From Terebella lapidaria (taxonomy: Eukaryota > Annelida > Polychaeta > Terebellida > Terebellidae): 64,000 nucleotides of DNA. The notes beneath the pieces are model-generated. The model saw nothing but the letters and a program-made list of their open reading frames with translations. It made no database searches and was not told the origin of the DNA. The position numbers and the translations under genes are program-made. Within the stretch, counting starts at the first letter, position 1; each line of letters opens with the position of its first letter. Below are positions 56,628 through 64,000 of the stretch, one piece after another. The stretch spans positions 26,969,462-27,033,461 of the forward strand of contig OX424557.1 of the NCBI GenBank assembly GCA_949152475.1. Direction: 5' to 3'.

Positions 56628-59600
56628 CTATTTCCACTGTGGGCGGGAGGAGATGGGGAGCTGGCGGCGCCTGTAGCGGGGTGAGCCGTTCGGCAGCTCC
56701 ACTGTGCGACCGAATATCTCCTTCTGGCGCCAGGGATCAGCCGGCTTAGGACGGGAGCCACGACTCGGGGACATCGACTCCACCAGGTCAACCATACCCA
56801 TTGCCTGGAATACAGAAACACAGCAGGTCAATCATACCCATCGCCTGGAATACAGAAACACAGCAGGTCAACCTCACCATCGCCTGGAATATAGAAACAG
56901 TGCAGGTCAACCATACCCATTGCCTTCAATACAAGAACACAGCAGATCAACCTCACCATCGCCTGGAATACAGAAACGGTGCAGGTCAACCATACCCATT
57001 GCCTTGAATACAAGAACACAGCAGATCAACCTCACCATCGCCTGGAATACAGAAACAGTGCAGGTCAACCATACCCATCGCCTGGAATACAGAAACACAG
57101 TAGGTCAACCTCACCATCGCCTGGAATACAGAAACAGTGCAGGTCAACCATACCCATTGCCTTGAATACAGGAACACAGCAGATCAACCTCACCATCGCC
57201 TGGAATATAGAAACAGTGCAGGTCAACCATACCCATTGCCTTGAATACAGGAACACAGCAGATCAACCTCACCATCGCCTGGAATACAGAAACAGTGCAG
57301 GTCAACCATGCCCATTGCCTGGAATACAGAAATACAGCAGATTAACCTCACCATCGCCTGGAACACAGAAACACAGCAGGTCAACCTCATCATCGCCTGG
57401 AATATAGAAACAGTGCAGGTCAAACATACCCATTGCCTTGAATACGGGAACACAGCAGATCAACCTCACCATCGCCTGGAATACAGAAACAGTGCAGGTC
57501 ACCCATGCCCATTGCCTGGAATACAGAAACAGTGCAGGTCAATCATACCCATCGCCTGGAATACAGAAACACAGTAGGTCAACCTCACCATCGCCTGGAA
57601 TATAGAAACAGTGCAGGTCAACCATACCCATTGCCTTGAATACAGGAACACAGCAGATCAACCTCACCATCGCCTGGAATACAGAAACAGTGCAGGTCAA
57701 CCATGCCCATTGCCTGGAATACAGAAATACAGCAGATCAACCTCACCATCGCCTGGAATACAGAAACACAGCAGGTCAACCTCACCATCGCCTGGAATAT
57801 AGAAACAGTGCAGGTCAAACATACCCATTGCCTTGAATACAGGAACACAGCAGATCAACCTCACCATCGCCTGGAATACAGAAACAGTGCAGGTCAACCA
57901 TGCCCATTGCCTGGAATACAGAAATACAGCAGATCAACCTCACCATCGCCTGGAATACAGAAACACAACAGGTCAATCATACCCATTGCCTGGAATACAG
58001 AAACACAGCAGATCAACCATACCCATTGCCTGGAATAGAAACACAGCAGGTCAATCATACCCATCGCCTGGAATACAGAAACACAGCAGGTCAACCATAC
58101 CCATTTCCTGGAATACAGAAACAGCAGATCAACCTCACCATCGCATGGAATACAGAAACAGTGCAGGTCAACCATACCCATTGCCTGGAATACAGAAACA
58201 GTGCAGGTCAACCATGCCCATTGCCTGGAATACAGAAATACAGCAGATCAACCTCACCATTGCCTGGAATACAGAAACAGTGCAGGTCAACCATACCCAT
58301 TGTCTGGAATAGAGAAACAGTGCAGATCAACCATACCCATTGCCTGGAATACAGAAACACAGCCGCTCAATCATACCCATTGCCTGGAATAAAGAAACAC
58401 AGCAGCTCAATCATACCCATTGCCTGGAATGCGGACACAGTGCATGTCAACCATACCCATCGCCTGGAAATACAGAAACACAACAGGTCAACCATACCCA
58501 TCACCTGCAATACATAAACAAAAAAGCAGTGCAGGTCAATCATATACCCATTGCCTGAAATACAGAAACACTGCAGGTCAACCATGAACATCGTCTGAAA
58601 ATACATAAATACAGCAAGTCAGCTGCCTGTCAGAAACACTGCAGATCGACCATTGACCCATTGCCTGTCACCCAAATCCATATACCAAGTAGCAGCTGTG
58701 TTTATCTCCTGAAAGTACTTGAGCACAGCGGGTCAGTCATAGACAACGACTGAAAATACAGCAAAAATGGCAATTCAATCATACACAACTGGTGCAATCA
58801 TACATGTAGCTGGAAAGTACTATCATACCCCAAATACACACTATTTGTATACATGTACAATATATATACGCCTATTATTCTGATTGAACACATTCCAGTC
58901 CGCCTCTTAGATTGTATCCATCTAATGGACCCTGACCATCAAGCAGGACATACCCAGACGTAGAAGGTCGCAGTGCCGGGGCTGGTGGTCTGGACCTTGG
59001 ACAAGCGATATTCCTCGAGGATCTCACGGACACGGGCCGCTATCTGCGGGTGTACACTCCCGGGGTCAAAGTTCAACACTCGACGGTTCATCCCCTTTCG
59101 ACCATGTGGGTTGAGAGCCTGCTGACACACTCGCCAGTCCTGTGGAAAACAAGGTCGGATGCATTTGCTTCCCTCAGGCTGAAATTGCATGAAACGGTGC
59201 AACAAGAGATATCTTACATGATCTATCGCAATGACATATTTTACTCGGTTACCACGCGAATCTAGACCCTGATGTCCGTACCGAGGTCGTGTCCTCGTCC
59301 TCTCCGAAAAGCAGCATGACACCCTTCATGACGTCATGGACCATCATAGGCGGCTTGTGGTAGCGGCGGATCTCGGACATCGTCTTCATGTCCATGTCCA
59401 ACACACTCCTGCTGGGTCGTCAGTGCACATAAGGCTCTCACGATATATCTGAGCTAATATCTAAATAATTCAGTAGATTGTTAGGAAAACAGCTATTGTC
59501 TTACAAAGAAACGATATATATGTATGCGAGTTATCCGTGATTGGAAACTAACGCCTGGATGGAGGGTCTGATCTATACAGAAGCCGTACCGTCGGAGCTG

Positions 59601-60534
59601 TATCATGTGTTCGAGCCGAACCAGGTCGCTGTTCGCCTCGGCAATGTCCGGCTGTAGTCGGGCCACGTGCCGCTCCCGCCGAGGGATCTGGTCCAGCGCG
59701 TGACGGATCGCATGAGGCTGATGTGTCTTCCGCGCCGCGCGCAAATCTGCAGCATGGACCTAGTACCTTTACAATACCCTATTCGGGAATTTGATGTACT
59801 TCTCGGATCAAATGTGGAAACAGTTGAAGTGATTTATTGGAGGCACGTTTAATTGACGTACCTTCCCTCGCGATGGCAACCTGTAGCTCGAACTCTGCCT
59901 GGTGAAGGACCGGGTCGTCTAGATTGATGGAGGGCGGCTCTTTGGCCTCCTGGATCGCCTTCTCCAGCAGGGGCCGCTCCCGGGTCCGCATCGCCTCCAG
60001 TAGGAACTCCACCTTCATCTTATCACGGATGTCTGGACGGACAGGAGATTCGGGACACAACGGTTTGATGGGATAAATATGCTAACAGTTTCATTGTAAG
60101 GTGGATAAAAAATATGTTGGATGAATCACACCAATGCATCTACTTTGATCCACAGGTTCACCCATTCTTCAAAGCATTGTTAGTATCCCTAAACGTATAG
60201 CAATACTGTTGACACATCAGCATCAAACTCACTATCATGGTACGGTCGCCACGCATTTCCATCCTAAAAAAACAAAAAGTTAGTCTTTCGATATTTGGAA
60301 TTGATAATTATTTATACGATAAGTTTATGAACAAACTAGGTCACTTTTTTTAAAGCAACGAAATACCTCTGGGATTGAGTCGTAGTTGATTGTTCTCATC
60401 TGGCTGTTTTCCTTGGGAGTATCGTTGACGGGTTCCTTGGCCGGTTCCCTGTGTTTCTGCTCTGTTGACTCCATGTTTATGGTCAGTTTTACCGCTGGAT
60501 CCTGTCTGTTGTCGTCAGAACAGTGCGTAGCCAT
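56628..60534 (-). CDS. Dynein-stalk-like paralog B, complete, 7 exons
   Basis: Seven coding exons join in phase: 60534-60367, 60263-60233, 60032-59862, 59746-59590, 59408-59282, 59139-58954 and 56804-56628 (stop TAG), for 338 residues. The first exon (MATHCSDD) is polar and probably disordered. Helical repeats follow (LLEAMRTRERPLLEKAIQEA, HAIRHALDQIPRRERHVARL). The stalk-like block is SVLDMDMKTMSEIRRYHKPP and HDVMKGVMLLFGEDE. The tip-like block is RVLNFDPGSVHPQIAARVRE and GTATFYVW. The last exon starts AMGMVDLVESM, lining up with the dynein W(V/I)-x-A-M-x-V-Y-x-R-V stretch, and holds RQKEIF. Its acceptor is the outermost copy of a minisatellite that repeats this splice site. No AAA motor is present. 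Function is inferred only. Confidence 0.82.
56801..58640 (-). repeat. 39-40-bp minisatellite made from a splice acceptor and exon start
   Basis: About 46 units. On the minus strand each reads CTGTGTTTCTGTATTCCAG, then GCAATGGGTATGGTTGACC or a close variant: a pyrimidine-rich tract, the AG acceptor, and the first codons of the last exon of paralog B. The true exon start (56804) is the outermost unit. Two sub-types alternate, 40 bp with accatacccat and 39 bp with acctcaccat (plus strand). Units decay toward 58640. Mixed unit length means there is no stable reading frame. Confidence 0.93.
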
Positions 60535-61931
60535 GCCACAGGTCTACTGGGCTCTATAATACTGATAACTAAATCGATTTCGCAACGACTGTCATAATTC
60601 GCAATGCATCATTGTCGTTGAATGATAAAATTAACGAAAATGAAAATCGAATTAAAATATAAACGAGATCAGACAAAGTCCAAGTGTATTGTCTAGTTAT
60701 TGTTGACAGTAGTGTCACTTGTCACCGTATCCAGAGCTACTGAAGCTATCGCTCTCTTCAGCGGGATTAATAATGACCGTACATGTAATAACCAACATAG
60801 CAGAGTCGTACAGGCTAATTGGTCATCTTAATGGGATATACGCGTGCAATTTTCATGGAAACCGTAGCCCTCCCACCTTGTTATATTGGAGACTGGTATA
60901 GAAAGCAATTGAGTCGGTGGTGAATGTAATTTGTTGTTTGCACAAGATAATAAATACTTGGTGTTCAAGAATTCAGTTAACGACTAATCAGGTATCGATT
61001 ATCGATCAGTTACAGGTCGAGATGAATTTAAATCAAACCTCGACCAGTATGTATTCAACTTCGACGGGGTGGCGGTCATTACGATAGAAACGTCCATAAC
61101 AATAAATCTACTGGGAGAGATCTTCCCCTTGCCGTCACCTGGTAACACCGATGACGACAAGGTATTAGGCGACTGATTGGGTTTTGATAATAATTCCGGA
61201 TGACGGGTCCTGACATAACTACTTCTGGGAAATATACGTACAAACACATACCGTAGATACAGGTGTATGGACTTGCACCTGCACCTGTTGCTGTAGAGGT
61301 TGGTTGTTTTGTTTGTGCAATAATTTGTCTCGGATAATTATAAATCAACTGTTGCTAGGATAAAGAGACCCCCACTATTACAAACATTTTTCTATCATGT
61401 TAGGTCTGCACAACCACTATGGTGTATGATGCTGTCAGTTACCATATAGGCCTAAGACAAACATAATCAAACAAAAAACAGCAATTTCTCCTTGCGAGAG
61501 GTACTTGTAGATATGTTTGTGTTTATTCTTCGATTGTATGTGTACATTCACAGTACAGGAATACAGACCCCCAAACATACATATAATATCAATGATGGCC
61601 ATACCGCATTATTAAAAAATATAATCCCATGCATACAAACAGTAGAATTCTTCATGCGGAAGAAGTCTTGGAAGAATTTATGACATTATTTGTGTTCCGA
61701 TAAAGTTTGCATCCGATACACTATTATTACTCAAATATTATACATGTAGGACAATAGGTCTAGGATGTCAGCAGATGAAGAAAAAACAACGATGGCTTTT
61801 CCATGAACTAATATTTGTAATATATGAAGAATATTTTCGGCGTGCAGCTCAGTCGTGAATAGATTTCATTCTGCTCATAACTGTTCCATGTATGTCGCAA
61901 GTCCCGTCAAATGGTGCCGGATATCCAGCGG
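60535..61931. other. Intergenic between paralogs B and A
   Basis: Only 1.4 kb separates the start of paralog B from the stop of paralog A, in head-to-tail order. The promoter of B should lie here. No reading frame or repeat was recognised. Confidence 0.5.
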
Positions 61932-63373
61932 TCAGTATTTGCGAGGCGAGTGGATGTTGACCGGTTCCTCGATGGAGCCCTGTTTCCTCCGGCGGCGAGG
62001 AGACAGAGGCGGGGGAGCGAACAGTTCCTTCTGGCGCTTGGCGTCCGCCGGCTTCACCTTGATGTTAGCACCCATCTCCTCCAGAACTCCTTTAGCCTGG
62101 TGACCACGTAATAAATATTCTGTTATAATCTGATATAACTTTGAAATGTACAAACCAAACTTCTACGGTATCAACGGGAAGAAGTCGCTTTGTCCAAGTA
62201 GGGTATAATGCGCTTGCTTCTATTTTCAATTGGGATAAAAAAAAATGTGACAGACGGATTCGATGGCTTTCATTCAGTGAACCAGTAGTATGTTACTCTG
62301 AGATGGCCTACAAGCCTACACATGGAACTCCCAACCCCTGCCTGCAGCTCACCCAGACGTAGAATGTGGCCGCACCGGAGCTGACCTCTTGGACCTTGGC
62401 TAGCTCGTACCGCGCTAGGACCTGATCCGCCCTCGCCGCCACCTCCGGGTGCACATCGTTAATGTCAAAGTCCAACACCCGCCGGTTCATCCCGTTAGGG
62501 CCGTTAGGCTGCAACAGCTGCTGGCACACCGGCCACTTCTGCGAGTAAATCATGCAACAGTGGTGTAGATAGATAAGTTAGGTCATAGTTTCTGACAAGG
62601 CCAGTAGGCTATATAGCTTATTATTCTATAGAAACACAAACATATATCTAAGCATTGGATTTAAGTTTAAGCATTGGATTTAAATATACATAACATCCCA
62701 CTACCTCGGTGGTGTCCTCGTCTTGTTTGAAGAGCAGCATGACAGCCTGGATGACGCGGTGCACCACCTCGGGCGGGTGATGGTAGCGCCTCATCTCGCC
62801 CATCGTCTTGCGGTCCATGTCCAGGATGTAGGAGCTCAGGCGGTACAGCCGGTCCAGGCGGTCCAGCTCACGGCGTGCGTCAGACAGGTTCGGCTGTAGT
62901 CGCGTGTGGAAGAACGGTTCCGACCGGATCTTGTCAATAGATGCCCGGATAGCATCGGCGTCCTTGTTCTCCATTGCCGTCTGCAGCTCTAGAAATCAGC
63001 CTTCTACAGCTATGATACACTGTATCATTTTAAGTCCTTATTAAAAGTACACCGATACGCAAGAGGATATTTCAGGACACGTTCCTTGATGTCTAAGATC
63101 TATTAGCACCAATGCATATGTTCTTTGACGTTTAGGATCTGATAACACTGTGTGGCACCATGTCCGGTGTACAGCCCCTGCCACCCATGAGCTGCTAGCA
63201 TTAATACATACGTTCCTTGATGTCCAGGATCTGTAGTTCGGCCTCCGCCTCAGCCAGGGCCGGGTGCTCGGACTTGGCGGCCTGCGCATCTTTGATTGCC
63301 TCCTCAAGCTGAACTCGCTCTCGTCTCTTCAGTGCCTCCTTCAACTTCTCAATACGCATCTTGTTCACCATCT
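61932..63373 (-). CDS. Dynein-stalk-like paralog A, 5' end outside view
   Basis: Four exons join in phase: 63373-63212, 62988-62705, 62538-62353 and 62096-61932 (stop TGA), 264 residues visible. Helical repeats (LKEALKRRERVQLEEAIKDA, LQTAMENKDADAIRASI) lead into YILDMDRKTMGEMRRYHHPP and HRVIQAVMLLFKQDE, then RVLDFDINDVHPEVAARADQ and GAATFYVW, then a tail beginning AKGVLEEMG with RQKELF and a basic PRRRRK. Exon two is unsplit (284 nt) where the other copies have an intron in the linker. The first exons, corresponding to MATH and DGNAW of paralog B, must lie beyond 63373 and were not found before the window ends. Confidence 0.8.
62203..62302. mobile_element. Diverged relative of the 125-bp MITE
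   Basis: The interior gtgacagacggatt, then atggctttcattcagtg and ccagtagtat, matches the MITE copies at 11122 and 45665, but the ends are worn and no target duplication is clear. It lies in the last intron of paralog A, so it is older than the other two. Confidence 0.55.
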
Positions 63374-64000
63374 CTGTCAGGTTAGGAATTGAGTGAGGAA
63401 CCGTTCACGGGTATCCACGGCACACGGAAGACAGTTAATTTTTTGTAGAACACAGCGATTAGCCTACAAACTATCATACAGTACACATGTTTAATTGATT
63501 TCGAACTAACGGTGCAAGCCACCCGGTTTTCCACTGATTTGGCAAGCTTTTGTCTTATGGATTCAATCCCAGAAGAGAATATTGCTAGTGGTAGATTCTT
63601 ATTCATGCTTCAGCATACTATACTCGGATTTCTCTAACTTGTTTACACCGGTTTTTGAAGATATCTTTGCGATGCTAAATGGTATCGTTCTATAACTTGG
63701 CATACTTCACCTCGGAGACAAACGGCAATTCCATACCAAATTTCAGACTTCTATCGCAATAATTGAAGAAGTTAGCAATCTACCCCAATGTTAAATTTCA
63801 GCCAAAACCGGGATCTCGAGAATCTGAGCTTATTCGAGGATTTGATCCTGTTTACATCCATCAGGATTCGAAGTAGAGATGGTTTGCTATTGCTCAACTC
63901 AACACCTTTCTGGACGGAAACACCTTGAGTGGACGGCAATACAATACTGATCCTGTTCTCAAAGCAGGATTCTGACGTCATCTGCAAACCATCTATTGTT
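63374..64000. other. Upstream part of paralog A, dispersed repeat
   Basis: Should be intron of paralog A. From about 63660 to the end it resembles the dispersed repeat at 46480-46920 (caatctaccccaatgttaaa). No exon was recognised. Confidence 0.4.

Noticed and set aside
56704-58517. Plus-strand frames with IAWNTETQQVNHTH repeats
   Set aside because: They are antisense readings of the 39-40-bp minisatellite, broken by mixed unit length.

Overview
The window is animal nuclear DNA, most likely from a marine invertebrate (a lophotrochozoan such as a mollusc, or an invertebrate deuterostome; I cannot decide which). The host genes have many small exons with GT-AG introns, intergenic DNA is AT-rich, and several families of LINEs, LTR elements and short inverted-repeat elements are nested in one another. 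All host genes I could support lie on the minus strand.

Layout. 1-5.4 kb: decayed LINE whose first reading frame carries a NADAR-like domain followed by an SGNH-like domain, with endonuclease and reverse transcriptase remains after it. 5.8-12.1 kb: five-exon TMEM45 (DUF716) family membrane protein; its largest intron holds an AT-rich degenerate satellite, a fold-back element and a miniature LTR element. 14.9-28.1 kb and 56.6-63.4 kb: five head-to-tail paralogs (A to E here) of a small protein that resembles the coiled-coil stalk and microtubule-binding tip of dynein heavy chains, without any motor domain. 28-48 kb: transposon-rich. A 16.2-kb inverted-repeat element with a 6-bp target duplication contains a hAT-like element with an 8-bp duplication, which contains an apparently whole Ty3/Gypsy element (34,519-45,477) and a 125-bp hAT-type MITE. 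48.9-50.2 kb: intronless GT31 beta-1,3-glycosyltransferase. 53.7-55.8 kb: LINE remnant and dispersed repeats.

The most unusual feature is the paralog cluster. By joining exons in phase I rebuilt two complete genes (B, 338 aa; E, 309 aa), one nearly complete gene (D) and two partial genes (A, C). They share a helical N-terminal half, a stalk/tip-like core ending in Tyr/His-x-Trp, and a short C-terminal RQ-(R/K) motif, yet introns in the helical linker sit in different places in different copies. Two copies have had a splice site amplified into a minisatellite. In C about 34 copies of a 69-bp unit each repeat the last half of an exon plus its GT donor, and 69 bp is exactly 23 codons. In B about 46 copies of a 39-40-bp unit each repeat the AG acceptor plus the first codons of the last exon. 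Homology, splicing and expression claims are read from sequence by eye and have not been tested by any search.
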